Of a stretch of 64,000 nt of DNA, positions 32,017-40,590 are shown piece after piece. A model generated the notes under the pieces. It searched no databases. It worked only from the letters and a program-made list of their open reading frames with translations, and had not been told where the DNA came from. The DNA lies in the NCBI RefSeq assembly GCF_000442255.1, contig NZ_KE557277.1:88836-152835 (forward strand), written 5' to 3'. Positions within the stretch are counted from its first letter, which is position 1, and every line of letters starts with the position of its first letter. Source of the stretch: Salipiger mucosus DSM 16094 (GTDB lineage: Bacteria > Pseudomonadota > Alphaproteobacteria > Rhodobacterales > Rhodobacteraceae). A program made the position numbers and the translations under genes.

Positions 32017-33591
32017 TCAGGCGGCCCGTGGGCGGACCGGGGTGTCGTGGTCCTCGGCGATGAAGGCCGCCGCCCGCGCGGCCATCATCATCGAGGGAAA
32101 GTGCAGCGCCGCGTTGGGGATCGCGGGCATCGCCGAGGCGTCGGCGATTCGCACCCTGCCGGGCGCGCGAAGGCGCAGGCGCGGGGTGCAGGGGGCCGAG
32201 GCGTCGCGCCCCATGCGGGCGGTGCCCGCCATGTGGTAGGCGGTGCCGATCTCCTGCCGAAGGCGTAGCGCGTCGATCCGGGCAAGGCAATCGCGTCCGT
32301 CGAGATGCGGCGCGAGCGCGGGCCGGGACAGGATCTCCTGCACCTGTGCGAGCGCCGCGCCCATCGCCTCGACATCGCGGGGATCGTCCAGCGCGCCGGT
32401 ATCGATGGACAGGCCGCCGCCCGCGCGGGGCACGAGACGGCCGCGGCTCTCGGGGCAGCCCTGCTGGATCGCGAGCGTCATGCCGTGGCGGCGCGGCAGG
32501 CCTGGCCTTGGCCCGTCGGGGAAAAGCACCGGGGCCATGATGAGCTGCCCTCCGGCCGCCTGCGCGGTGTCGGGGATCGCGAAATAGCCCGCCGCCTCGA
32601 AGAGCGGCTCTGACAGCGGTCCGGGCCGGCCGGCCGCCTGGAGCGCCAGCGCGCGCAGGCCTTCGGCGGGGCGCAGCAGGTCCTTCAGGCTGTCGCCGCG
32701 GGTCGGCACGCGCAGGGTGAAGGAGGGATGGTTCTGCAGGTTGCGCCCGACCTCGGGCATGTCCTGTGCCACCTCGATGCCGGCCTCTCGCAGCACGTCG
32801 GCGGGACCCAGCCCCGAGCGCAGCAGCAGCGCCGCCGTGCCGATGGCGCCGGCGGCGAGGATCAGCTCGGCCTCGGTCAGGACGGTCTGCCGGGCGCGGC
32901 GCCTGCGCAGCGTGATCTGCGCGCGGCCCTGCGCGTCGGTGGTGAAATGTTGCGCCTCGGCCCCGCGCCAAAGCGTGAGGTTGTGCGGCCAGGGCGACAG
33001 GAAGGCGGCGCGGGCCGAGTGGCGGCGCACGCCCCGGATATTGGCATCGACCAGCCCGAAGCGCGGCCCGCCACGGGTGTTGAGGTCCGCGACCACGGGC
33101 TGCCCGGCCTCGGCGGCGGCATCGAGGAACGCGCGCGTGAGGACTGAAGGCGCGCGCAGCTGCCGCGTTTGCATTTTCCCGTTCGCCGCGTCGTGGGCGC
33201 CATCACGGCACTGCAGGCCGCGCATCGTTGCAAGGCAGGTCTCGGGAGCCCAGTCGTCGCCCGCGGCCTCCTGCCAGGGGCGGTAGTCCTCTGGGGCGCC
33301 GAGGCTCACGACCATGCCGTTGATCTCGGAGGAGCCGCCCGGCATGCGCCCCTGAAAGAGCGCCGCCTCGCGCCCGCAGAGCGTTGCGGTGTGGCGCCAG
33401 TTGGTGCCGCGCCGGAAGGGGGCGAAGGCGCCGAGCCGGGGCACGGTGTTGACGAGGCCGGGGCGTGCGCGCCCGGCCTCGACCAGCAGAACGGAGGCCT
33501 CGGGGAAGCGCCGGGCGAGATGGCCCGCCACGACGCAGCCCGTGGCCCCGGCGCCCACGATGACGAAATCGTAGGTCGCCGTTGGCGTCAT
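32017..33591 (-). CDS. GMC family FAD-dependent oxidoreductase
   Basis: 524 residues. ATG 33591 overlaps the binding-protein stop by 4 bases and gives the usual short lead to YDFVIVGAGATGCVVAGHLA, the FAD-binding GxGxxG. GMC signatures are GRMPGGSSEINGMVV, LILAAGAIGTAALLLRSGLG, and a C-terminal HMAGTARMG plus IPNAALHFPSMMMAARAA. The family oxidises alcohols, including choline and sugar alcohols. Catalytic His of the HMAGT segment is present; the usual second His/Asn pair appears as the NAALHFP region. Substrate unknown; co-transcription with a GGT-like enzyme and an amino-acid-type binding protein hints at an N-containing alcohol. Confidence 0.9.
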   Translation of the reverse strand: MTPTATYDFVIVGAGATGCVVAGHLARRFPEASVLLVEAGRARPGLVNTVPRLGAFAPFRRGTNWRHTATLCGREAALFQGRMPGGSSEINGMVVSLGAPEDYRPWQEAAGDDWAPETCLATMRGLQCRDGAHDAANGKMQTRQLRAPSVLTRAFLDAAAEAGQPVVADLNTRGGPRFGLVDANIRGVRRHSARAAFLSPWPHNLTLWRGAEAQHFTTDAQGRAQITLRRRRARQTVLTEAELILAAGAIGTAALLLRSGLGPADVLREAGIEVAQDMPEVGRNLQNHPSFTLRVPTRGDSLKDLLRPAEGLRALALQAAGRPGPLSEPLFEAAGYFAIPDTAQAAGGQLIMAPVLFPDGPRPGLPRRHGMTLAIQQGCPESRGRLVPRAGGGLSIDTGALDDPRDVEAMGAALAQVQEILSRPALAPHLDGRDCLARIDALRLRQEIGTAYHMAGTARMGRDASAPCTPRLRLRAPGRVRIADASAMPAIPNAALHFPSMMMAARAAAFIAEDHDTPVRPRAA

Positions 33592-34385
33592 TCGCCGATG
33601 TCGTCCAGCGACAGGGCGGTGCCGATCCACTTCTTGGTGATCTCGGTCAGCGTGCCGTCTTCCATGTATTGCGTCAGCAGATCGTCGATGGCCTCGGCCA
33701 GCGCCGGGTTGTCGGGCTGGATCACCAGCGCGTTGCCGGACACGCCCAGCGACTCGGGCAGCATCCGCAGCGGGCGCTCGGTCGAAGTGATGAGGTAGGC
33801 CGGCGTGATGTAGTTGCCGACGAGCAGGTCGATCCGCTTGTTCTGGAGGTCGAGCAGCAGCTCGGTCCAGCCGGGGTATTCGTTGGGCGTGCCGATGCAG
33901 TCGTCGCCATAGGCCTCGGCCACCTTCTCGATCTGCACGGCGCCCTTCACGATGCCGAACTGCTTGCCGCAGACGTCGTCCCAGGAGGTGATGTCGGTGG
34001 TGTCCTCGTGCATGGCCGCGCCCACGCCGTTGGCGATATAGGCCTGGCTCATGTGGAAATCGGCGGAGGCCACGCGCTCGGCCGTGCGCGAGACCGACGA
34101 GGCGACCATGTCGAAGCGGCCCGACTGCACGCCCGCGAGCATCCCCGACCAGTCGAGCACCACGAACTCGGGCTCGAGACCGAGGTCCTCGGCCAGCTTG
34201 GTGGCGAGGTCGACGTCGATGCCGATCAGCTCGGCGCTGTCGTTATACATGGTCGAGGGCGGCGACGAGCCGGTGGTGCCGATGGTCAGCGTGCCGGAGC
34301 TCAGCAGCGCATCCTCGTAGGATTGCGCGGCGACCGACGATCCGGCAAGGGCCAGAACGCAGGTCAGGATGTGGGTCGGGCGCAT
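33588..34385 (-). CDS. ABC transporter substrate-binding protein, polar amino acid type (SBP family 3)
   Basis: 265 residues; ATG 34385 follows AGAGAGGAC with 7-base spacing and begins a signal peptide (ILTCVLALAGSSVAAQ). Mature features: GTLTIGTTGSSPPSTMYND, LIGIDVDLATKLAEDLGLE, GRFDMVASSVSRTAERV, and the C-terminal ALAEAIDDLLTQYMEDG. This is the amino-acid/opine binding family. No permease or ATPase gene accompanies it in this window, so the transporter partner must be elsewhere or the protein works as a sensor. It starts the minus-strand unit and is divergent from the enolase-superfamily gene. Confidence 0.9.
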   Translation of the reverse strand: MRPTHILTCVLALAGSSVAAQSYEDALLSSGTLTIGTTGSSPPSTMYNDSAELIGIDVDLATKLAEDLGLEPEFVVLDWSGMLAGVQSGRFDMVASSVSRTAERVASADFHMSQAYIANGVGAAMHEDTTDITSWDDVCGKQFGIVKGAVQIEKVAEAYGDDCIGTPNEYPGWTELLLDLQNKRIDLLVGNYITPAYLITSTERPLRMLPESLGVSGNALVIQPDNPALAEAIDDLLTQYMEDGTLTEITKKWIGTALSLDDIGE

Positions 34386-34458
34386 GGTGCGTCCTCTCTG
34401 TTGGTTGCGAAAGGGTCGGCATTTGGCTTGCCTGTCGCCATTTCCTGACGCATAAAAA

Positions 34459-34488
34459 GATATGTCAACAGATATATCACAACATATC
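34459..34488. promoter_or_regulatory. AT-rich operator-like inverted repeats in a divergent promoter
   Basis: In the 117-base gap between divergent genes, GATATGT (34459-34465) and ACATATC (34482-34488) form an inverted repeat around a central palindrome GATATATC (34471-34478). The region is sharply AT-rich against its surroundings. TGTCAACA inside it has the TGT-N2-ACA shape of many GntR/FCD sites. It probably binds a regulator of both flanking operons; none is encoded nearby except phnF. GGAGG at 34491 is the ribosome-binding site for 34503. Confidence 0.6.
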
Positions 34489-34502
34489 GCGGAGGCAATG
34501 TC

Positions 34503-35654
34503 ATGAAAATCCGAACTGCGGAGATTTTCAGCGTCCGCATCCCGCTGGAGCGCCCCTACGAGATTTCGCGCGGCCGGCTTTCGGCCTTCGAGAACGTGGT
34601 GCTGCGGCTCGAGACCGACGATGGCGTGACGGGCTGGGGCGAGGCCGTGCCGGTTTCGCTGACCGAGGCGCCGGGCGACTTCGCTGCCCTGCTGCGCGAC
34701 GTGGTGCGGCCGCGCCTGATCGGCCTGGACCTTGCGGGGCTGCAGGCGGACCCGGCGGGCGTGATCGCCGCCGTGGTGGACGAGCTGCTGGAGCGGGTTG
34801 GGCCGCATGCGGCGGTGGTCGCGGCGGCGGACCAGGCGCTCTGGGACATCGCGGGGCGCGCGGCGGGCCGGTCGGTGGCGGCACTGCTGGGGGCCGAGGC
34901 GGGTCGCGAGATCGCCATCGACTACACGCTTGGCGCACTGCCCGTGCCCGAGACCGCACTACGGGCGCGCGAGGTCATCGCGAAGGGCTATCGCGGTGTC
35001 GTGGTCAAGGTGACCTGCCGCGACATGGAGGCCGACCTTGCCCGCGTCCGCGAGACCTGCGCCGCGCTGCCGGAGAGCGCGAGCATCCGGGTCGATGCGA
35101 ACGGTGGCTTCGACCGCGACGGCGCGCGGCGCTTTCTCGACGCGCTGCGGGGCCTGCGCATCGATTACGTCGAGCAGCCGGTGGCGGCCAGGGACCTCGA
35201 CGGCATGCGGCTCTGCCGCGAGAGCGGCGTGCCCATCGCGGCGGACGAGTCGCTGAAGTTGCCGGAGGACGCCCGCGCGCTGGTGGCCGAAGAGGCCTGC
35301 GACGTGCTGAACGTCAAGGTGACCAAGGCCGGCGGGCTGACCCAGACGCTGCGCGTGGCGCGCATCGCCGAGGCGGCCGGCCTGCCGCTGGTGATCGGCG
35401 GCGGGCTGACCTTCGGCATCTCGCGCTTTGCCTCGCGCATCCTGGCCGCCGCCACGCCCGCGACACGCGGCATCTGCCACCAGGGGCCGGGACCTGCGAG
35501 CCAGGGCCTGGCAGGCGACATCACGCGGCCCGCGCCGCACCCCCGCGACATGGCCGCGAGCGGCGGCACGGTTCCGGTGCCGGATGCGCCGGGGCTGGGA
35601 TTCGAGATCGACACCGCCGCGCTTGAGCGGTTCACGAGGGAGCGACTGGCATGA
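34503..35654 (+). CDS. Mandelate racemase/muconate lactonizing enzyme family protein (enolase superfamily)
   Basis: 383 residues, ATG 34503 with GGAGG 7 bases upstream. The N-terminal capping domain (IRTAEIFSVRIPLERPYEIS) is followed by the barrel. Catalytic features: VVVKVTC carrying the Lys of the KxK-type position, metal ligands in VDANGGF (Asp), YVEQPV (Glu) and AADES (Asp/Glu), and NVKVTKAGG with the Lys on the opposite face. This fits the MLE/dipeptide-epimerase subgroup more than mandelate racemase itself. It would abstract an alpha proton from a carboxylate substrate. It overlaps the AroM-like gene by ATGA. Confidence 0.9.
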   Translation: MKIRTAEIFSVRIPLERPYEISRGRLSAFENVVLRLETDDGVTGWGEAVPVSLTEAPGDFAALLRDVVRPRLIGLDLAGLQADPAGVIAAVVDELLERVGPHAAVVAAADQALWDIAGRAAGRSVAALLGAEAGREIAIDYTLGALPVPETALRAREVIAKGYRGVVVKVTCRDMEADLARVRETCAALPESASIRVDANGGFDRDGARRFLDALRGLRIDYVEQPVAARDLDGMRLCRESGVPIAADESLKLPEDARALVAEEACDVLNVKVTKAGGLTQTLRVARIAEAAGLPLVIGGGLTFGISRFASRILAAATPATRGICHQGPGPASQGLAGDITRPAPHPRDMAASGGTVPVPDAPGLGFEIDTAALERFTRERLA

Positions 35655-36415
35655 AACTCGGGCTCGTCACCACGGGGCAGGGGCCCCGCGACTATGACAG
35701 GTATTTCTCGGGCATCGCCCGCGCGCTGGGCGTGGAGGTCGAGATCGTGAGCGACCACATCCTCGATCCGCTCGGGTGGGACGAGATCCGTCCGCACCTG
35801 GCCGAGGAGGGCGCCCCGGTGCTGGGCGCGCATGTCCACGTGCCGGGCGCCACGGGCAACCGGCTGGGCGCGGGCTGGGATCACGTCTACGTCGATCTCG
35901 ACTGGGCACTGCCGCTCTTTCAGGACGCCATCGACCGGCTCGAGGCGCAGGGCGCACAGGGCATCGTGCTGTGCTGCAGCACCGACTTCGCGCCGGGGCA
36001 GTTCCGCGCCGGGGTGCCGCTGATCGCGCCCTGCGAGGCGGTGATGCGCGTGGTCTCGAACGCGGTGGCGACGCGGGGGCGGCTGCGGCTGGGTCTCATG
36101 AGCTCGATCGGTCACGCGGTGCAGGACCAGGCGCTCTTTCGCGGGCAACCCTTCGCGGACCGGCTCGAGCTGGCCTACGAGGGGTTCGAGGGTGACCTCA
36201 TGCCGGCGGCCGAACGGCTGGCGCAGGCGCCGCGCGACCTGGTGGTGATCTGGAGTTTCGGGCTGGGCACGGCCGCCAGCGATGTCGACGGCATGGCCGC
36301 AAGGCTCGAGGCCATGTTCGGCTGCCCGGTGGTCATGCCGCACCGGCTGGCCGCGCTGGGCGCCTTCGCGCTGCTGCCCCTGGGCTTCGACGACAAGCGG
36401 ATGGCCGGCCACTGA
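35651..36415 (+). CDS. AroM family protein
   Basis: 254 residues from ATG 35651, overlapping the enolase-superfamily gene. The opening LGLVTTGQGPRDYDRYF is the AroM family signature (TxGQxPR). CCSTDFAPGQF and APCEAVMRVVSNAV lie where Asp/Glu-racemase-fold proteins place functional Cys residues, and AroM shares that fold. The biochemical role of AroM is undetermined. Here it is paired with an enolase-superfamily enzyme and faces another racemase-fold protein (36435-37208), suggesting stereochemical or decarboxylation chemistry on one shared substrate (inference). Confidence 0.78.
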   Translation: MKLGLVTTGQGPRDYDRYFSGIARALGVEVEIVSDHILDPLGWDEIRPHLAEEGAPVLGAHVHVPGATGNRLGAGWDHVYVDLDWALPLFQDAIDRLEAQGAQGIVLCCSTDFAPGQFRAGVPLIAPCEAVMRVVSNAVATRGRLRLGLMSSIGHAVQDQALFRGQPFADRLELAYEGFEGDLMPAAERLAQAPRDLVVIWSFGLGTAASDVDGMAARLEAMFGCPVVMPHRLAALGAFALLPLGFDDKRMAGH

Positions 36416-36434
36416 GCGGGGCCGGCCGCAGCCC

Positions 36435-37208
36435 TCAGGCTTCGGCCTCGCGGGCCTCGGCCTGCGCGGGCGTGTCGAACAGCACCCCCGGCGCGCCGGC
36501 CACCGGGGTCACGCCCGCAAGCGACATCAGCCGCCAGGCCAGCACCTGGTTGCTGGCGAGGACGGGCATGCCGAGCCTCGCCTCGAGCCCCTCGATCTCG
36601 TCGAGGGTGCGCAGGTTGGTGCAGGACAGGAACAACCCGTCGACATCGGCGTCGCGCACAACCGCCTCGGCGGCGACCCGCAGCGAGGGCCCGTCGATCC
36701 GCGCCACACGCTCTTCCTCGGCGACCTCGAAGCTGCCGAAGACCGGGGTTTCGATGCCGTGCGAGCCCAGCACCTCGCGCAGCCGTTCCGAGACCGGCGC
36801 CACGTAGGGCGAGAGCAGCCCCAGCCGGCGGATTCCCAGCGACCGGCAGGCCGCGACCAGCGCCGAGAGCGGCTCGGTCACGTCGCGCGTCTCGGTGGCG
36901 CCGCGGATCAGGTGCGCGATCTCGCCCGCGCCGATCTGGGCCGTGCCGGAGGTGCAGCCGTAGGCGACGGCGCTGAACCGGGCCGAGCGCGGAAATAGCG
37001 CGGCGGCGCCGGCGATGTGATGCTCCATCTCGGCCAGGCTCTCGGGCGAGACGACGGTGCCCGAGGGCACGCGGGTCACGAAGAGCTCGGTCTCGAGCGG
37101 CACGAGACGGCGGAAATCCATCTCGATGCTCTCGTCTGTCTGCAGCACGATCAGCCCGATCTGCGGCGGTCGTTCCTCGATCAGGCGGTGGGGGAAGGGG
37201 CCTCTCAT
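36435..37208 (-). CDS. Asp/Glu racemase superfamily protein (maleate isomerase/arylmalonate decarboxylase-like)
   Basis: 257 residues; ATG 37208 overlaps the M24 peptidase stop by 4 bases. Two Cys motifs occupy the catalytic positions: VAYGCTSGTAQIG (~residue 85) and LFLSCTNLRTLDE (~residue 195), both with the flanking Thr/Ser/Asn pattern of maleate isomerases and arylmalonate decarboxylases. No cofactor motif is seen. It is convergent with the AroM-like gene, leaving a 19-base gap. The M24 partner suggests release and isomerisation of a carboxylated amino-acid derivative. Confidence 0.85.
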   Translation of the reverse strand: MRGPFPHRLIEERPPQIGLIVLQTDESIEMDFRRLVPLETELFVTRVPSGTVVSPESLAEMEHHIAGAAALFPRSARFSAVAYGCTSGTAQIGAGEIAHLIRGATETRDVTEPLSALVAACRSLGIRRLGLLSPYVAPVSERLREVLGSHGIETPVFGSFEVAEEERVARIDGPSLRVAAEAVVRDADVDGLFLSCTNLRTLDEIEGLEARLGMPVLASNQVLAWRLMSLAGVTPVAGAPGVLFDTPAQAEAREAEA

Positions 37209-38353
37209 GTCTCCAGAACCTCCATGCGGTCGGCGGGGGGCGAAAGCCAGGCGGCGCCGGTCTCGCGGATGACGATGTCTTCCTCGTGCACGAGGATACG
37301 GCCGGGCCCGAGGGTGATGCCCGGCTCCAGCGTCAGCACCATGCCGGGGGTCAGCACGGTGTCGTCGGCGGGGATCAGCGAGGGCGGTTCGGTCAGCTGC
37401 ATCCCCAGACCGTGTCCCAGCCGGCCCACGCCAGTCTCGCCCACCACCGACGCCATCGAGCGGAAAACGTCGCTGGCGGTGGCGCCGGGCCGCGCGGCGT
37501 CGAAGCCGGCGCGCGTGGCCTCGATCAGGCGCTCGTGGGCGCGGGCGACCTCGGCCGTGGGCGGCCCGACCGAGAGGTTGCGGTCGAAGTCGCAGAAGTA
37601 GCCCGCGTGCACGAGGCCGGTGTCCAGCATCAGCACGTCGCCGGCGGCGAGCGGGGTGTCCGTCGCGGGCGAGATCACGTCGCCGTAGCCGCCGGGCCCG
37701 GCGCCGCCGGCGAGGTAGGGGACCCAGTCGGCGCCCTCGTCGAGGCAGAGGCGCTGGAAGTCGCGGAAGACCGCATCGAGCGGGCGGCCGCCGCGCGCGA
37801 TCTCGGGCAGGCGGGCGAAGGCGCGCCCGGCGATGGCGCAGGCGGTCTCGATACGCGCGATCTCGGCGGGCGACTTGACCATGCGCAGGTCGCGCAGGAT
37901 GTAGGCGTCGCTGCCGAAGTGCCGGTCGGGCAGGGCGGTCTGCAAAGCCGCCCAGGAGGCCAGCGGCATGCGCAGGTGCGTCTCGCGGCCCTGGGGCACA
38001 CCGAGCGTGCCGCCCGCGGGCACGCAGTCGGCCAGGGCCTCGGCCAGCAGCGAGACGCCGTCGTCCTCGTAGTCGGGCGAGGCCCAGGTGCGGATGTCGT
38101 CGAGCCAGCCCTGCGCCATGAGATGCGCGCCGATCGCCGGGATCACCGCGACGGGCTTGCCGGTCGCGGGCACCACGAGGAACCAGGGCCGGGTGGGGCT
38201 TTCCCAGAACCGCGTGAGGAAGCCGGTGAAATAGCGGATGTCGGGCTCGGTGGTGAGCAGCAGGGCGGCGAGGCCTTGCTCGGCCATGGCGGCCTGCGCG
38301 CGCGCCGTGCGGTCCCGGTATTCCGTCACCGCGAAGGCGCCCGTCGCGCTCAC
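37205..38353 (-). CDS. M24 family metallopeptidase (Xaa-Pro dipeptidase/creatinase-like)
   Basis: 382 residues from GTG 38353; no strong ribosome-binding site is visible, so a slightly internal start is possible. The N-terminal creatinase-like domain (RAQAAMAEQGLAALLLTTEP) precedes the pita-bread domain. Five metal ligands are recognisable: LMLDTG and DFDRN (Asp pair), GHGLGMQLTE (His), TLEPG (Glu) and VHEEDI (Glu). The family cleaves Xaa-Pro or acts on creatine-like substrates. It is first in a two-gene minus-strand unit with the racemase-fold protein. Confidence 0.88.
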   Translation of the reverse strand: MSATGAFAVTEYRDRTARAQAAMAEQGLAALLLTTEPDIRYFTGFLTRFWESPTRPWFLVVPATGKPVAVIPAIGAHLMAQGWLDDIRTWASPDYEDDGVSLLAEALADCVPAGGTLGVPQGRETHLRMPLASWAALQTALPDRHFGSDAYILRDLRMVKSPAEIARIETACAIAGRAFARLPEIARGGRPLDAVFRDFQRLCLDEGADWVPYLAGGAGPGGYGDVISPATDTPLAAGDVLMLDTGLVHAGYFCDFDRNLSVGPPTAEVARAHERLIEATRAGFDAARPGATASDVFRSMASVVGETGVGRLGHGLGMQLTEPPSLIPADDTVLTPGMVLTLEPGITLGPGRILVHEEDIVIRETGAAWLSPPADRMEVLET

Positions 38354-38515
38354 GCGCCGCGCCCCCGGCGCTGGGCGCGGCTGAAGTCCCGGGGCGGGGC
38401 ATCGGGGCGGGGACGCAGTCTCATGCCTACCACTGCCGCACGGCGCCGCGATTCCGTCAATCGGGGAATGAACCCGAGCCGCGGCCCGGCTGTCGTGCTG
38501 CCGAAGGCTTGGGCG

Positions 38516-39697
38516 CTACTCGGCGGCCATCTGCAGGCCCGGCATGGCGCCCACGAGCCGCGCGCCGGCGGCGCCCGAGAGATAGGACAGGCGACCGTTC
38601 GTCACCGTGGCCTCGATCGCGCGGGTCCGGGCGTGGACGACGATGAAGTCGGCGCGCTTGCCCCGCTCCAGCGTGCCGCGGTCGGCCAGACCCATGATCT
38701 CGGCGGGCGCGGCGGAGATCATGCTCCAGGCGCGCGGCAGGTCCATCACCCCGCGGTCGACCAGCGCCCATGCGGCCTGCGCGAGGCAGGGGTAGTGGTA
38801 GTCCGACACAAGCGCGTCGCAGAGCCCGGCCGCGGCGAGGTGCTGCGCCGAGACGTTGCCCGCCTGCGAGCCGCCGCGCACGACGTTGGGCGCGCCCATG
38901 AGCACCGGGTCGCCGCAGGCCTTGGCCAGTTTGGCCGCGCTGGCGGTGATCGGGAACTCGGCGATGCGGGCGCCGATGATCCGGTAGAACTCGCGCGTCT
39001 CGCCGTCGGGGTCGTCGTGGCTGCCATAGCGCAGGTCGAGCGCGTCGAAGACCTCGGCCAGCGCGCAGAGGTGGCGCGGGATCTCGCGGCGGCGGTCGGC
39101 GGCGGCGATGAGACGGTCGTGGAACTCGGTGACTGCCAGCCCGGCGCGGTCGGCCATGGCGGCGAAGCGGTGCGGCGCGCGCGATGCCGTCTCCAGCGCC
39201 TCGGGCAGGTGGTTGTTGAACACGACGTAGTCGATGCCCCAGCGCCTGATCGCGGCGATCAGCCGGTCGCGCGTGTCGGGCATGTGCGTCTCGCACCGGA
39301 CCTGCAGCCGCAGGTCGGTGAGCGCCTGCGCGCGGTAGCCATCGAGCGCCGCCATGACGCGCTCGGCGAAGTCGGGGCCGCGCAGCCCGCCCTCCCAGCT
39401 CCAGCTCTGCGCGAGCCAGGCGGTGGTGACGCCGTTCGCGGCCGCCTCGCGGTCGGTCGAGCGCAGCGCGGCCGGGATCGGCATCTGCGTCGTGGGGCGC
39501 GGGGCGATGTGCCGCTCGAAGGCGTCGCCGTGCAGATCGACAATGCCGGGCAGGATCAGGTAGCCCGACATGTCCACCTCGGGCAGCGGGCCCTTGGTGA
39601 TCCGGCCGTCCTCGATCACCAGCGAGCGCTGTTGCAGCGCGCCGTCGCGGAGGATCGTTGCGCCCGTCAGGCGCATGGGGGGAAGCGTATCCGTCAT
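38516..39697 (-). CDS. phnM: PhnM-like alpha-D-ribose 1-methylphosphonate 5-triphosphate diphosphatase (divergent paralog)
   Basis: 393 residues, ATG 39697. Amidohydrolase-fold PhnM features: LPGIVDLHGDAFERHIAPRP (metal His pair; the second PhnM has HTDN here), VVFNNHLP, GSHDDPDG, MGAPNVVRGGSQAGNVSA and a late DRGTLERGKRADFIVV. It is clearly diverged from the standard PhnM at 46400-47542. It lies at the other end of the phn cluster, transcribed away from phnG behind phnF. Family role: removes pyrophosphate from the triphosphate intermediate before C-P cleavage. The divergence suggests a different phosphonate side chain or step. Confidence 0.85.
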   Translation of the reverse strand: MTDTLPPMRLTGATILRDGALQQRSLVIEDGRITKGPLPEVDMSGYLILPGIVDLHGDAFERHIAPRPTTQMPIPAALRSTDREAAANGVTTAWLAQSWSWEGGLRGPDFAERVMAALDGYRAQALTDLRLQVRCETHMPDTRDRLIAAIRRWGIDYVVFNNHLPEALETASRAPHRFAAMADRAGLAVTEFHDRLIAAADRRREIPRHLCALAEVFDALDLRYGSHDDPDGETREFYRIIGARIAEFPITASAAKLAKACGDPVLMGAPNVVRGGSQAGNVSAQHLAAAGLCDALVSDYHYPCLAQAAWALVDRGVMDLPRAWSMISAAPAEIMGLADRGTLERGKRADFIVVHARTRAIEATVTNGRLSYLSGAAGARLVGAMPGLQMAAE

Positions 39698-39744
39698 TGC
39701 CGTGACCTGCCCTCGGTTTCAGGGGTGTCTAGCGCGGATCTGTG

Positions 39745-40479
39745 TCACCCCGATGACGTGGGAGGGTCGTCGTCGCTTGCCACGGTGAGCGCGACACGGT
39801 CGCCCGCGAAATGCGTGACGCCGTGTTCGACGGGCACGCCGTCCGGGTCCACGTTGCGCCCGACCGAGCGCAGCAGCGGCGCGCCCTCGGGCAAAGCGAG
39901 GTGCAGAGCCTGCGTGGCGGTTGCGGCCTCGGCGGTGAGCCGGGTGAAGGCGCGGGTGTAGTCGGCGATGCCGTGGCGGCGCAGCGCCTCGGTCACCGAA
40001 GACGTTTCCTGCAGGGTGGCGTCGATGCCGGGCAGACGTTCGGCGGGAAAGACGCTGGTGAAATGCGCGATCGGGTCGCCGCCGGCCAGCGACAGCCCCT
40101 CGTAGACGATGACCGGGGCGGCGGGCGCGAGGTCCAGCGCCTCGGCCTCGGTCGTGTCGGCGGGGCGCGTCTCGATCCGCAGGACGCGCTTCTCGGGCAG
40201 TCGGCCCGAGGCGCGGATGTTGCTGTGAAAGCGCACGCGCCGGCCGAGCGGGTAGTCGGTGGGCGCGGCGCGCACGAAGACGCCCGCGCCGCGCCGGCTG
40301 TGCGTGAGCCCGCGTTCGCCGAGATCCGAGAGGGCGCGGCGCACCGTGTGCCGGTTGACGCCGAAGCGCGCGGCGAGTGCGGCCTCGGTCGGCAGCTTGT
40401 CGCCCGCCGCATAGAGGCCGCGCGCGATCTCCTGCTCGAGCGTGGCGGCGATGGATGCCCAGACCGGCGTGCGCGCCAT
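39745..40479 (-). CDS. phnF: Phosphonate metabolism transcriptional regulator PhnF (GntR/HutC family)
   Basis: 244 residues. ATG 40479 gives the usual PhnF start MARTPVWASIAATLEQEIA and has a G-rich site 6 bases upstream; in-frame ATGs at 40494 and 40524 are alternatives. The winged helix region is GDKLPTEAALAARFGVNRHTVRRALSDL, followed by a UTRA ligand domain (VIVYEGLSLAGGDPIAHFTS; PVEHGVTHFAGDRVALTV). It probably represses the divergent phnG operon through the tandem repeats at 40547-40562 and is relieved by a phosphonate or phosphate-linked ligand. About 50 bases separate it from the phnM-like gene downstream. Confidence 0.9.
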   Translation of the reverse strand: MARTPVWASIAATLEQEIARGLYAAGDKLPTEAALAARFGVNRHTVRRALSDLGERGLTHSRRGAGVFVRAAPTDYPLGRRVRFHSNIRASGRLPEKRVLRIETRPADTTEAEALDLAPAAPVIVYEGLSLAGGDPIAHFTSVFPAERLPGIDATLQETSSVTEALRRHGIADYTRAFTRLTAEAATATQALHLALPEGAPLLRSVGRNVDPDGVPVEHGVTHFAGDRVALTVASDDDPPTSSG

Positions 40480-40516
40480 GATGGCCCCCGTCATCGAAAC
40501 TTCATGCCCGCCGGGC

Positions 40517-40562
40517 TTGCGCATGCGCAGGGGACCGGCCTATGATTTGTCTAGTTGTATAG
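40517..40562 (+). promoter_or_regulatory. phnG promoter with overlapping candidate PhnF operator
   Basis: TTGCGC (40517-40522) and TATGAT (40541-40546), 18 bases apart, form a sigma70-type promoter facing phnG. Immediately after the -10 lie two tandem 8-bp repeats, TTGTCTAG (40547-40554) and TTGTATAG (40555-40562), covering the expected start site near 40553. A perfect palindrome TGCGCATGCGCA (40518-40529) overlaps the -35. This geometry suits repression by the divergently encoded PhnF. Confidence 0.6.
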
Positions 40563-40590
40563 GATTCTCGACGAAGGGCAAGGTCGCCGC

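Noticed and set aside
40555-40590. phnG start at TTG 40555.
   Set aside because: It lies inside the putative operator and transcription start region; ATG 40591 fits family start and ribosome-binding spacing.
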